Source: an uncultured Gammaproteobacteria bacterium
GTDB lineage: Bacteria; Pseudomonadota; Gammaproteobacteria; GCA-002705445; GCA-002716945
Length of the DNA stretch: 12,016 bases
Direction of reading: 5' to 3'
Assembly: GCA_913046125.1 (NCBI GenBank)
Contig: CAJWRL010000024.1
Location: 1 to 12,016 of the forward strand
Every line of letters begins with the position of its first letter. Position 1 is the stretch's first letter. The translations under genes and the position numbers were made by a program. A model generated the notes under the pieces. That model had not been told where the DNA came from. It made no database searches and saw only the letters and a list, made by a program, of their open reading frames with translations. Positions 1 through 7,303 of the stretch are shown here, one piece after another.

Positions 1-125
1 CTGGCATAACCTCGAGAGCAGTTGTTACAATATCACCTGAAAATAAAATACTTCATTCAGAGCTTGTTTCGGAAATTGCTAACGAACCAGACTATCAAGC
101 CGCACTAGACTCACTAGAACGATAA
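1..125 (+). CDS. tpx: Thiol peroxidase Tpx, C-terminal 40 residues only (5' end outside window)
   Basis: Reading the frame that ends in TAA at 123-125, the first complete codon is at 3 and the visible peptide is 40 residues. It contains SRAVVTISPENKIL, then LVSEIANEPDYQAALDSL and the final ER. This matches the C-terminal end of the atypical 2-Cys peroxiredoxin Tpx, whose E. coli homologue ends with a similar ARAV...LDE..., LV.EI..EPDY.AAL pattern. Tpx proteins reduce lipid and other hydroperoxides using thioredoxin. The catalytic cysteines lie upstream and are not visible, so activity cannot be judged. The stop codon shares one base with the start of the downstream transporter gene (TAATG at 123-127), which suggests co-transcription and translational coupling. 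The family call rests only on this tail. Confidence 0.82.
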   Translation, partial: GITSRAVVTISPENKILHSELVSEIANEPDYQAALDSLER

Positions 126-1354
126 TGTCATTCACAAAAAAAATCATTGTTTCAATGATTTTAGGCATTTTGGTTGGATTTACTTTTAATCTCACCGGTC
201 TAATAGAATCCTCCTTGGGCACTTACACAGCCGATTTATTTGATTTAGTCTCTTACCTCTTTTTATCATCTTTAAAACTGATTATAGTACCACTAATATT
301 TTTCTCGATAGTGTGCGGTATTGTATCCTTATCGGATGATGTCTCTTTATCAAGACTAGGTATAAAAACATTGCTGTTATATACAATTACGACTGTTATC
401 GCAATTTCACTTGGATTACTGTTTTCATCTTTCATGAATTATGAACAAATTAATATGAAAAACTTAGATAGTGTTATAAATATTGAAAACATTGAAACTG
501 ACGGGAATATTTTCCCTAATAATATTTTTAAGTCTCTATCGGACGGTAATATAATACATTTACTGATTTTTGCAGTATTGATAGGGATATCAGCTTCAAG
601 AATAAAAAACAGAATTAAAACATTTATTCAGTACTTCTATGACTTTAATGACGTTATCAATGAACTTGTAAAGTTAATAATAGCATTTACGCCAATAGCG
701 GTGTTCTGTATTCTAGCAAAAACATTTTCAACACAAGGCATGGAAACTATATCGTCATTGGCAGGATATTTTTTTACGGTTATTTTTGTACTAATTTTTC
801 ATTTCTTATTTACCTTTTCAATGTTAATCAAGTTTTTTACCGCTTTGAGTCCAGTTAAGTTTTTTCAAAACTTAAAAGAAGTAGTTATTTTTACCTTTAG
901 TACTTCGAGTAGTAGTGCATCAATACCATTCACACTTAGAGCTGCTGAGGAAAAGTATGGAATAAATAAATCGATAAGTACTTTCACTGTTCCACTGGGA
1001 GCAACAATTAATATGGATGGTACTGCTATCATGCAAGGATGTGCTACTTTTTTCCTGGCAAATCTTTATGGAATTGATCTTGGAATAAATGAGATACTCA
1101 CGATCGTTATTACAGCAACGGTTGCATCAATAGGTACCGCTGGAGTTCCTAGCGCGGGTATCATTATGTTAACTGTTATTTTTACTCAGATCGGTATACC
1201 GCTAGAAGGCATTACGCTTTTACTCGGTGTAGACAGGCTTCTGGACATGATGCGAACATCTGTAAATGTTAGCGGTGATCTTTGCATTAGTTGTATCATT
1301 GCATCAAGTGAGAATAAAATAAATGAAGAAGTTTTTAATTCTCGAACTTTATAA
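125..1354 (+). CDS. Dicarboxylate/amino acid:cation symporter (DAACS/GltP family), probable glutamate/aspartate transporter
   Basis: This 409-residue inner-membrane protein is close in length to GltPh and GltP. All family landmarks are present in order: the serine-rich HP1 tip STSSSSAS (259-266), the NMDGT motif of TM7 (296-300), the HP2 tip VASIGTAGVPSAG (333-345), and the TM8 signature D370 RLLDMM R377 T378 SV N381 VSG D385. By comparison with GltPh, D370, D374, R377, T378, N381 and D385 match the cation- and substrate-binding residues. The retained arginine and final aspartate favour acidic amino acids over DctA-type C4-dicarboxylates. Coupling to Na+ or H+ cannot be decided here. The ATG overlaps the tpx stop by one base and has no clear Shine-Dalgarno sequence, so translation is probably coupled. 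The last codon and stop overlap the end of the convergent carB gene by six bases. Confidence 0.93.
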   Translation: MSFTKKIIVSMILGILVGFTFNLTGLIESSLGTYTADLFDLVSYLFLSSLKLIIVPLIFFSIVCGIVSLSDDVSLSRLGIKTLLLYTITTVIAISLGLLFSSFMNYEQINMKNLDSVINIENIETDGNIFPNNIFKSLSDGNIIHLLIFAVLIGISASRIKNRIKTFIQYFYDFNDVINELVKLIIAFTPIAVFCILAKTFSTQGMETISSLAGYFFTVIFVLIFHFLFTFSMLIKFFTALSPVKFFQNLKEVVIFTFSTSSSSASIPFTLRAAEEKYGINKSISTFTVPLGATINMDGTAIMQGCATFFLANLYGIDLGINEILTIVITATVASIGTAGVPSAGIIMLTVIFTQIGIPLEGITLLLGVDRLLDMMRTSVNVSGDLCISCIIASSENKINEEVFNSRTL

Positions 1355-4300
1355 GATTGATTCGTGCCTTTGCTTTAAATCTTGTGCCCCAAAGTCATCG
1401 ATAAATTTTATAGCTTTGCAGAAGGCCTTTGCTCCAGAAACTGTAGTTGTAAGTGATATTTTATGATTTTGAGCTTCTTTTCGAATTGAAAAAGAATCTT
1501 TGATGGATCTTGCTCCCTCGGTGGTGTTGATAATTAAATGAACCTCATTGTTTTTTATCATGTCAACAATGTGTGGATGGCCATCTTTTACTTTATTTAT
1601 CTTTGAGCAAGCAATCCCCGCATCTATTAGAAAATTGTATGTACCTGACGTTGCATAAATTTTAAATCCCATATCTATTAATTCTGATGCAACTTCACAA
1701 ATTGGTTCTTTGTCATGGTCTCTGACACTTATAAACACATTACCTTCTTTTGGCAAAATCACTCCCGCTGCTCTTTGAGCCTTGAAGTATGCCTCTCCAA
1801 AAGTTTTTCCAAATCCCATTACTTCACCAGTTGATTTCATTTCTGGCCCAAGCAGAACATCTACTTCAGGAAATTTAGAAAATGGAAAGACTGCTTCTTT
1901 TACAGAAAAGTAGGCTTTGTTGTCAGAACTATTTGATAAATTTAAATCTTTAATTTTTATGCCAGACATAACTAACGCACCAAGTTTTGCTAATTGTATG
2001 CCGATAGCTTTTGAAACAAACGGAGCTGTTCTAGATGCTCTTGGATTTGCCTCCAGGAGAAATATTTCATTGTCTTTAATTGCAAACTGTGCGTTCATCA
2101 ATCCGATCACTTTTAAAGCGATAGCAAGTTTAGATGCTTGTTCTTTAAGTTCAGTTACTATTTCATTACTTAGCGTGTACGGCGGAAGTGAACATCCTGA
2201 ATCACCCGAATGAATTCCCGCCTCTTCAATATGCTCCATTATTCCAGCAACATAAACGTCTTCACCATCACAAAGTAAATCAATGTCCACTTCAATTGCG
2301 TCATTTAGAAACTTATCTAGAAGGATTGGTGAATCATCGGACACGTCTACAGCCTCCTTCATATATTTTTCAAGATCGGACGAATTAGTGACAATTTCCA
2401 TTGCTCTTCCGCCCAATACATATGAGGGTCTCACAACAATAGGATAACCAATTCCTTCAGCGGATTCTTTTGCCTCTTGGACTGTAGTGACAGTTTTATT
2501 AGAAGGTTGTTTAAGAGAGAGCGACTCTATTAGAACTTTAAATCTTTCTCTGTCCTCTGCTAAATCAATAGAATCAGGGGATGTACCAATTATATTAACA
2601 CCACATTCCTCAAGCTCACTTGCAAGCTTAAGAGGTGTTTGTCCTCCATATTGAACTATTACTCCCCATGGTTTTTCAATATCTATGACAGATAATACGT
2701 CTTCAACTGTAAGTGGCTCGAAATACAAACGATCTGAGGTATCATAGTCCGTTGAGACAGTCTCTGGATTACAGTTAATCATTATCGTCTCATAGCCAGC
2801 ATCTCTCAGTGCCATTGATGCATGAACACAACAGTAATCGAATTCAATACCTTGGCCAATTCTATTAGGACCACCGCCAAGAATAACAACCTTTTTATTT
2901 TTTGTAGGATGGGATTCACAGAAATCTGAATATGTAGAGTACATATATGCTGTGGAAGATTCAAATTCAGCTGCACACGTATCTATTCTTTTAAAAACTG
3001 GTTTTATAGATTTACTGCGTCTAAAGTCTCTGACCTCTCTCTCTGTTGTAGCAAGAATATTTGCTAATCTTTTATCTGAAAAGCCATCTGATTTAAGATC
3101 CTGCAGATTCTCTGATATTGATTCTAATGATTTATTTTTAAGACTTATTTCTGAATCAACAATTTCTTTAATCTGAGCTAAAAACCATCTATCGATGAAA
3201 CATAGATTAAAAACGTCATCTACAGACATGCCCACTCTGAATGCCTGAGCAATATAAAGAATTCTGCTGGAGGATGGAGTTGATATCTCTTTAAATATTA
3301 AATCACGTATTTCTTTTGATGATAACGAGTCTTCAAATGGTATTTCTGATAGGCCATCAATTCCTATCTCAAGACCTCTTAATGCCTTTTGAAGAGATTC
3401 CTTAAAGCTGCCTCCAATTGCCATTACCTCACCAACAGATTTCATTTGAGTTGTTAAATGTGGATCAGCTTCTTTGAATTTCTCGAATGCAAACCTGGGT
3501 ATTTTTGTTACGACATAATCAATACTTGGTTCGAATGAGGATGGAATAATACCTCCTGTTATGTCATTTTTCAATTCGTCAAGTGTGTATCCAATTGCTA
3601 GTTTGGCTGCAACTTTAGCAATTGGAAATCCTGTTGCTTTTGAAGCTAGGGCAGATGACCTAGACACTCTTGGGTTCATCTCTATTACATAAATTTTTCC
3701 ATCTTGAGGATTTACAGCAAACTGAACATTTGAGCCTCCTGTATCTACACCGATTTTTCTGAGTACTTGTATTGATTGATTTCTTAGATTTTGATATTCC
3801 TTATCGGTAAGAGTTTGGGCGGGGGCAACCGTGATAGAATCTCCAGTGTGAACACCCATTGCATCAAAATTTTCAATCGAACAAACAATTATACAATTAT
3901 CGTTTTTATCCCTGACTACCTCCATTTCAAATTCTTTCCAACCAATTACTGACTCCTCTAACAGCACTTCATTTGTAGGTGATAGATCCAATCCTCTCTT
4001 AACTATTTTTTCAAAATCTTGTTTGTTATAGGCTATTCCGCCACCAGACCCGCCCAATGTGAACGAAGGTCTAATGATTATGGGATACCCAATATCTTTC
4101 TGGATGACCAATGCTTTATCGAAATCTTTTGCAACTTGTGCTCTTGGTGTTAATAGATCTATATCCTCCATCGCTTTTTTAAACAGCTCTCTATCCTCAG
4201 CCATATCTATTGAGTTAACACTAGCTCCAATTATTTTTACACCATATTTTTGAAGAATCTTGTGTCTATTAAGGTCGAGAGTTGTATTCAATGCAGTTTG

Positions 4301-4576
4301 ACCTCCCATCGTTGGGAGAATTGCATCAGGTTTTTCTATTGCTATGATCTTCTCTATGTTTCTCCAATGTATTGGCTCAATGTAAATTTTGTCAGCCATT
4401 TCAGGATCAGTCATGATAGTTGCTGGATTAGAATTTACTAGGATTGTTCTGATACCTTCTTCCTTTAGTGCCTTGCATGCTTGAACACCAGAGTAATCAA
4501 ATTCACATGCTTGACCAATAATAATTGGTCCAGCCCCTATTACAAGAATACTAGTTATGTCATTATTCTTAGGCAT
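1349..4576 (-). CDS. carB: Carbamoyl-phosphate synthase large chain
   Basis: The product is 1075 residues (E. coli 1073). It uses ammonia delivered from CarA, bicarbonate and two ATP to make carbamoyl phosphate for pyrimidine and arginine synthesis. I start at the ATG at 4574-4576, giving MPKNNDITSILVIGAGP as in E. coli CarB. A frame extension to 4711 only adds non-homologous residues antisense-free within carA. Domains are the carboxyphosphate half (about 1-400; R129, R169, H243, E299, N301), oligomerisation (about 400-555), the carbamoyl-phosphate half (about 556-938; GGGPNRIGQG at 567-576, E842, N844) and the allosteric MGS-like domain (about 939-1075). UMP/IMP-site residues S950, K956, T976, T979, K995 and the NTT at 1017-1019 are kept. 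Ornithine-site Tyr and Asp (E. coli 1040-1041) are L1042 and T1043. The start overlaps the carA end by eight bases (4569-4576), which suggests coupling. The 3' end overlaps the convergent transporter gene. Confidence 0.97.
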   Translation of the reverse strand: MPKNNDITSILVIGAGPIIIGQACEFDYSGVQACKALKEEGIRTILVNSNPATIMTDPEMADKIYIEPIHWRNIEKIIAIEKPDAILPTMGGQTALNTTLDLNRHKILQKYGVKIIGASVNSIDMAEDRELFKKAMEDIDLLTPRAQVAKDFDKALVIQKDIGYPIIIRPSFTLGGSGGGIAYNKQDFEKIVKRGLDLSPTNEVLLEESVIGWKEFEMEVVRDKNDNCIIVCSIENFDAMGVHTGDSITVAPAQTLTDKEYQNLRNQSIQVLRKIGVDTGGSNVQFAVNPQDGKIYVIEMNPRVSRSSALASKATGFPIAKVAAKLAIGYTLDELKNDITGGIIPSSFEPSIDYVVTKIPRFAFEKFKEADPHLTTQMKSVGEVMAIGGSFKESLQKALRGLEIGIDGLSEIPFEDSLSSKEIRDLIFKEISTPSSSRILYIAQAFRVGMSVDDVFNLCFIDRWFLAQIKEIVDSEISLKNKSLESISENLQDLKSDGFSDKRLANILATTEREVRDFRRSKSIKPVFKRIDTCAAEFESSTAYMYSTYSDFCESHPTKNKKVVILGGGPNRIGQGIEFDYCCVHASMALRDAGYETIMINCNPETVSTDYDTSDRLYFEPLTVEDVLSVIDIEKPWGVIVQYGGQTPLKLASELEECGVNIIGTSPDSIDLAEDRERFKVLIESLSLKQPSNKTVTTVQEAKESAEGIGYPIVVRPSYVLGGRAMEIVTNSSDLEKYMKEAVDVSDDSPILLDKFLNDAIEVDIDLLCDGEDVYVAGIMEHIEEAGIHSGDSGCSLPPYTLSNEIVTELKEQASKLAIALKVIGLMNAQFAIKDNEIFLLEANPRASRTAPFVSKAIGIQLAKLGALVMSGIKIKDLNLSNSSDNKAYFSVKEAVFPFSKFPEVDVLLGPEMKSTGEVMGFGKTFGEAYFKAQRAAGVILPKEGNVFISVRDHDKEPICEVASELIDMGFKIYATSGTYNFLIDAGIACSKINKVKDGHPHIVDMIKNNEVHLIINTTEGARSIKDSFSIRKEAQNHKISLTTTVSGAKAFCKAIKFIDDFGAQDLKQRHESIL

Positions 4577-5693
4577 TGTTACAAGACATAAAATTGATAA
4601 ATTTTTCAAAAAGATAGTATATATCTTGCGGTCCAGGGCTTGCCTCTGGGTGGCCCTGAAAACCATAAGCTGGCGAATTGACGAGTTCGATTCCTTGTAA
4701 TGAGTCATCAAATAATGACTTATGTGTTATTTTATGATTTTTATTAAGTGAAGCTAAGTCAACAGCAAAACCGTGATTTTGACTAGTTATGGACACCTTT
4801 TGTGTATCAACATCAATCACTGGATGATTAGCCCCGTGGTGACCAAATTTCATCTTATAAGTGTTGGCATCACTTGCTAAACACAATAATTGAAATCCTA
4901 GACAAATCCCAAATAGCGGTATTTTATGTGAAATTAGCTCTCTAATGTTTTCTATTGCATAATTGCATGCTGATGGATCTCCAGGCCCGTTAGACAAGAA
5001 TACACCATCAGGTTTTCTTGCTTTAAGCTCAGTGAAAGGGTAGTCTGCAGGGATAACTGTAATATTGCATCCAAGACCGTATAAGATTCTTAGGATATTT
5101 TTCTTGATTCCGTAGTCATAAGCATAAACATTAAATCTTCTTATGCTTTTTTGTGGTGAAGTCCTTATTAATGTATGAGTCCCCTCATTCCAAGTATATA
5201 TTTTATCTGTCGAAACTTTTTTTGCTAGATCTAGCCCACTAAGTCCAGAAAATTTTGATAATTCTAATTTGGCATCATCTAATTTTCTAATATCTGGAAC
5301 AAGACACCCATTAAGGGAACCTTTTTTTCTTAAGAGTGATGTTAAATATCTAGTATCAACTGAACATAAAGCTGGGATAGATTTATCTAGTAAAAACTCT
5401 ATTAGGCTGTGCTGTTTTCTCCAACTACTATCATGTGTAGGATGATTTCTCATGATAATACCGGAACATCCGCTGTCAGTAGACTCATAATCATCAAGAT
5501 TTATGCCAGTATTGCCGATATGAGGATTTGTGAAAGTAATGATTTGTCTATCATATGATGGGTCAGTTATGATTTCTTGATAGCCTGTCATTGATGTATT
5601 AAAGACTATCTCTCCAACGCTTATTTGATCACTTCCAATCGATTTAGCTGGTATTATTGTCCCGTCATCGATTAGTATAGCTGCCGATTTCAA
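4569..5693 (-). CDS. carA: Carbamoyl-phosphate synthase small chain (glutamine amidotransferase)
   Basis: This 374-residue subunit hydrolyses glutamine and channels ammonia to CarB. The N-terminal CarA-specific domain includes VGEIVFNTSMTGYQEIITDP (26-45). The C-terminal class I glutamine amidotransferase domain begins near residue 187. It has NGPGDP (235-240), the nucleophile C264 in GICLGFQ, GHHGANHP (284-291), and H348 and E350 in GHPEASPGP. The usual His after GICLG is Phe, which other amidotransferases tolerate. The start is TTG at 5691-5693, giving MKSAAILIDDG, which aligns with the E. coli N-terminus (MIKSALLVLEDG). It is supported by AAGGA seven bases upstream. E. coli carA is also known to start at UUG. 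No ATG fits better. The end overlaps carB by eight bases, and a hairpin with a U tract lies just upstream. Confidence 0.96.
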   Translation of the reverse strand: MKSAAILIDDGTIIPAKSIGSDQISVGEIVFNTSMTGYQEIITDPSYDRQIITFTNPHIGNTGINLDDYESTDSGCSGIIMRNHPTHDSSWRKQHSLIEFLLDKSIPALCSVDTRYLTSLLRKKGSLNGCLVPDIRKLDDAKLELSKFSGLSGLDLAKKVSTDKIYTWNEGTHTLIRTSPQKSIRRFNVYAYDYGIKKNILRILYGLGCNITVIPADYPFTELKARKPDGVFLSNGPGDPSACNYAIENIRELISHKIPLFGICLGFQLLCLASDANTYKMKFGHHGANHPVIDVDTQKVSITSQNHGFAVDLASLNKNHKITHKSLFDDSLQGIELVNSPAYGFQGHPEASPGPQDIYYLFEKFINFMSCNNA

Positions 5694-5744
5694 TTAAGAG
5701 TCCTTGTATTTAAATAAAAAAAAAGATGCCTCGAAATGAGTCAT
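5694..5744 (-). CDS. Possible 16-codon carAB leader peptide
   Basis: ATG at 5742-5744 opens a frame MTHFEASFFLFKYKDS ending in TAA at 5694-5696, directly followed by the carA TTG in the same frame. The ATG lies in the 5' arm of the terminator hairpin, and the U tract is read as Phe-Phe-Leu-Phe codons. The upstream sequence (AAAAG) is only a weak ribosome binding site. It resembles the layout of leader peptides in pyrimidine-sensitive attenuators such as E. coli pyrBI. A short chance ORF is equally possible. Confidence 0.2.
   Translation of the reverse strand: MTHFEASFFLFKYKDS
5701..5705 (-). promoter_or_regulatory. Ribosome binding site supporting the TTG start of carA
   Basis: On the minus strand AAGGA is followed by seven bases (CTCTTAA) and then TTG at 5693. 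No ATG or GTG lies at usable spacing that would also give a CarA-like N-terminus, so this site decides the start. It sits only about ten bases downstream of the terminator-like U tract. Confidence 0.7.
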
Positions 5745-5749
5745 CTTTT
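5716..5749 (-). terminator. Rho-independent terminator between rsmI and carA; possible carAB attenuator
   Basis: On the minus strand AAAAGATG pairs with CATCTTTT (top-strand arms 5742-5749 and 5721-5728). A mismatch (5729/5741) and an inner CTC/GAG pairing (5730-5732 with 5738-5740) close a five-base loop. The hairpin is followed by nine consecutive T (5724 to 5716, minus). It could terminate rsmI transcripts. Only 22 bases separate the U tract from the carA start, so unless a promoter overlaps the hairpin, carA transcripts must read through it, which makes attenuation possible. The + strand also shows hairpin plus T-rich sequence, but no + gene ends here. Confidence 0.7.
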
Positions 5750-5779
5750 ATTATTTTTAGTAAGTTTCACTAAAACTAA

Positions 5780-5809
5780 ATGATACGACAAAACTACTCA
5801 CCTTGTCTA
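5780..5809 (-). promoter_or_regulatory. Candidate sigma70 promoter for carAB
   Basis: On the minus strand TAGACA (5809-5804) and TATCAT (5785-5780) are separated by 18 bases. Each differs from the TTGACA/TATAAT consensus at one position. The -35 lies in the last codons of rsmI. A start near 5773 would give a leader of about 80 bases that includes the terminator hairpin. An imperfect inverted repeat, TTTAGT...ACTAAA (5756-5780), spans the predicted start and might be an operator or simply A+T-rich chance. I see no clear ArgR box. A+T-rich DNA throws up such matches often, so confidence is limited. Confidence 0.35.
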
Positions 5810-6630
5810 ATAGATAATACAATTTTATATATTTCTTTTTTTGAATCTGTTGAAATAGGCTTGATAAGATCAACAATATCTTTATTAGAAAAGTTTTTTA
5901 GGATCAAACTCTTTATAATTGATATATATGGTTTTTCTACTTCTACTTGCTGATTTGGTGCGACAATAACGACAAATTCGCCTTTTGGTGTATTTTTTTT
6001 TAAATCAGATATGTGTTCAGAAACACTCTTATGAGAAATTGTCTCATAGATTTTTGTCATTTCACGGTGCAAACCAACCATTGTATCCTTACCAAAGATC
6101 GAACTAATATCCTCGAATAAATTTAATAATCGATGTTTACTCTCAAATAGACATAGAGGTAAATTTGTCGAAGATGCTTGCAGTAATTTATTCTTCCTAT
6201 CATTTTCTTTTTTTGGGAGAAATCCAAGAAAAATAAATCCGTTCATAGGAATTTTAGATATGGATAATGCGCAGGTTATTGAAGATACTCCTGGGATCGG
6301 GATTACTTTAACTTCATCATCAAGGTTTGATAACAAATAGAATCCTGGGTCAGATACACATGGTGTACCTGCATCACTGACAAGGGCGATATTTTTTGAG
6401 TCTTTAAGAAAAGTAACAACATTCTTTATTTTTCTTTTTTCATTATCTTTATTGAATGAGATCACTTTCGCATCAATATTATAATGTGCTAATAACTTAT
6501 TAGTCCTCTCAACACTCTCTGCGATGATTAAATCAACACTTCCTAGAATTTTGACCGCTCTAAAGGTTAAGTCCTCTAGATTTCCTATTGGCGTCGATAC
6601 TAAGTATAGTTTGCCGTACATATTACTCAC
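5794..6630 (-). CDS. rsmI: 16S rRNA (cytidine1402-2'-O)-methyltransferase RsmI
   Basis: This 278-residue protein (E. coli 286) is a tetrapyrrole-methylase-fold enzyme that 2'-O-methylates C1402 of 16S rRNA with S-adenosylmethionine. Family blocks are GKLYLVSTPIGNLEDLTFRA (6-25), IALVSDAGTPCVSDPG (81-96), the PIPG loop (111-114), GFLPKK (136-141), FESKHRLL (162-169), and REMTKIYET (189-197) followed by KGEFVVIV (216-223). The block that is normally AEDTR reads AESVERT (37-43), and the usual GPSA after PIPG/PLPG reads GVSS. So it is a divergent but full-length member. The start is GTG at 6628-6630, ten bases after AAGGG; the in-frame ATG at 6619-6621 is an alternative. It lies on the same strand 55 bases after sspA, with a terminator behind it. 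Confidence 0.93.
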   Translation of the reverse strand: MSNMYGKLYLVSTPIGNLEDLTFRAVKILGSVDLIIAESVERTNKLLAHYNIDAKVISFNKDNEKRKIKNVVTFLKDSKNIALVSDAGTPCVSDPGFYLLSNLDDEVKVIPIPGVSSITCALSISKIPMNGFIFLGFLPKKENDRKNKLLQASSTNLPLCLFESKHRLLNLFEDISSIFGKDTMVGLHREMTKIYETISHKSVSEHISDLKKNTPKGEFVVIVAPNQQVEVEKPYISIIKSLILKNFSNKDIVDLIKPISTDSKKEIYKIVLSIRQGE

Positions 6631-6685
6631 TTTAGCATATCCCTTAATTTTATAGAGCGTTCAGGATTAAGATAATTGAGTTGAA
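6631..6685 (-). other. 55-base sspA-rsmI spacer without a clear terminator
   Basis: I see no convincing hairpin with a U tract and no sspB remnant. A TATAAA occurs on the minus strand about 20 bases before the rsmI start, but nothing resembling a -35 stands at proper spacing. AAGGG here is the likely rsmI ribosome binding site. Read-through from sspA into rsmI is therefore possible. Confidence 0.4.
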
Positions 6686-7303
6686 TTAAAAGAGTTCTTT
6701 CTCAGTCTCAGTTAAACTGTCTTGGAAGGCTTCCCTTTCGAATAGCCTCTCTGAATAATCAGATATGATATTATTGTTTTCTGCTAGATCAAAATCCAGG
6801 GATTTTAGTCTCCAAAGTAAGGGCGCAATACTGCAATCAACTAATCCAAAGTCATCGCTCATAAAGAATTTCTTCTTGATTAATGGCGCGATCTCAAGAA
6901 AATAATTTTTGATTTCTATTACAAAATTATCGTCAAGAACCTCGTCATTGTATGCCTCTTCATATCTTGAATACCAATTGCGCTCTATTTCATTTAGTGC
7001 GAGTCTAAATTTAGCTCTTGATATGGGGTCTACAGGCAGCAAGGGTGGATGGGGGAAACGTTCATCTAAGTACTCGACAATTACTCTTGAATTTTGTAAC
7101 ACCAGTTCCCTATCAACTAATGAGGGATATTCATCATATGGGCTTAAAATTTTTACTTCCTCGGGTATAGAATTTAGGTCGACTTCATGTATTTCTGCTG
7201 ATATCTCCTTTTCTTTTATTACTATGCGTGTGCGGTGGCTTTCTAAACAATTTGGAAGAGAGAAGAGTAGTATCGCTGATCTACGATTAGCTAATAATGT
7301 CAT
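6686..7303 (-). CDS. sspA: Stringent starvation protein A (RNA polymerase-associated)
   Basis: This 205-residue protein (E. coli 212) has the glutathione-S-transferase fold but is known to bind RNA polymerase and modulate transcription under starvation and acid stress. The N-terminal thioredoxin-like half starts MTLLANRRSAILLFS, parallel to E. coli MAVAANKRSVMTLFS, and contains YPSLVDREL (59-67). The surface pocket needed by E. coli SspA is intact: ERFPHPPLLPV (81-91) includes P84, H85 and P86. The C-terminal helical half has VDCSIAPLLWRL (154-165) and FEREAFQDSLTE. Its ATG overlaps the petC stop by one base (TAATG), so it is probably expressed with petABC, a neighbourhood known in gammaproteobacteria. 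sspB, its usual downstream partner, is absent. Confidence 0.95.
   Translation of the reverse strand: MTLLANRRSAILLFSLPNCLESHRTRIVIKEKEISAEIHEVDLNSIPEEVKILSPYDEYPSLVDRELVLQNSRVIVEYLDERFPHPPLLPVDPISRAKFRLALNEIERNWYSRYEEAYNDEVLDDNFVIEIKNYFLEIAPLIKKKFFMSDDFGLVDCSIAPLLWRLKSLDFDLAENNNIISDYSERLFEREAFQDSLTETEKELF

Noticed and set aside
1917..4441. Several + strand ORFs of 63 to 98 residues opposite carB
   Set aside because: All are antisense to conserved CarB coding sequence and lack motifs or ribosome binding sites.
4577..4711. A 45-residue N-terminal extension of CarB in frame upstream of 4576
   Set aside because: It lies inside carA, has no CarB homology, and the ATG at 4576 gives the exact family N-terminus.
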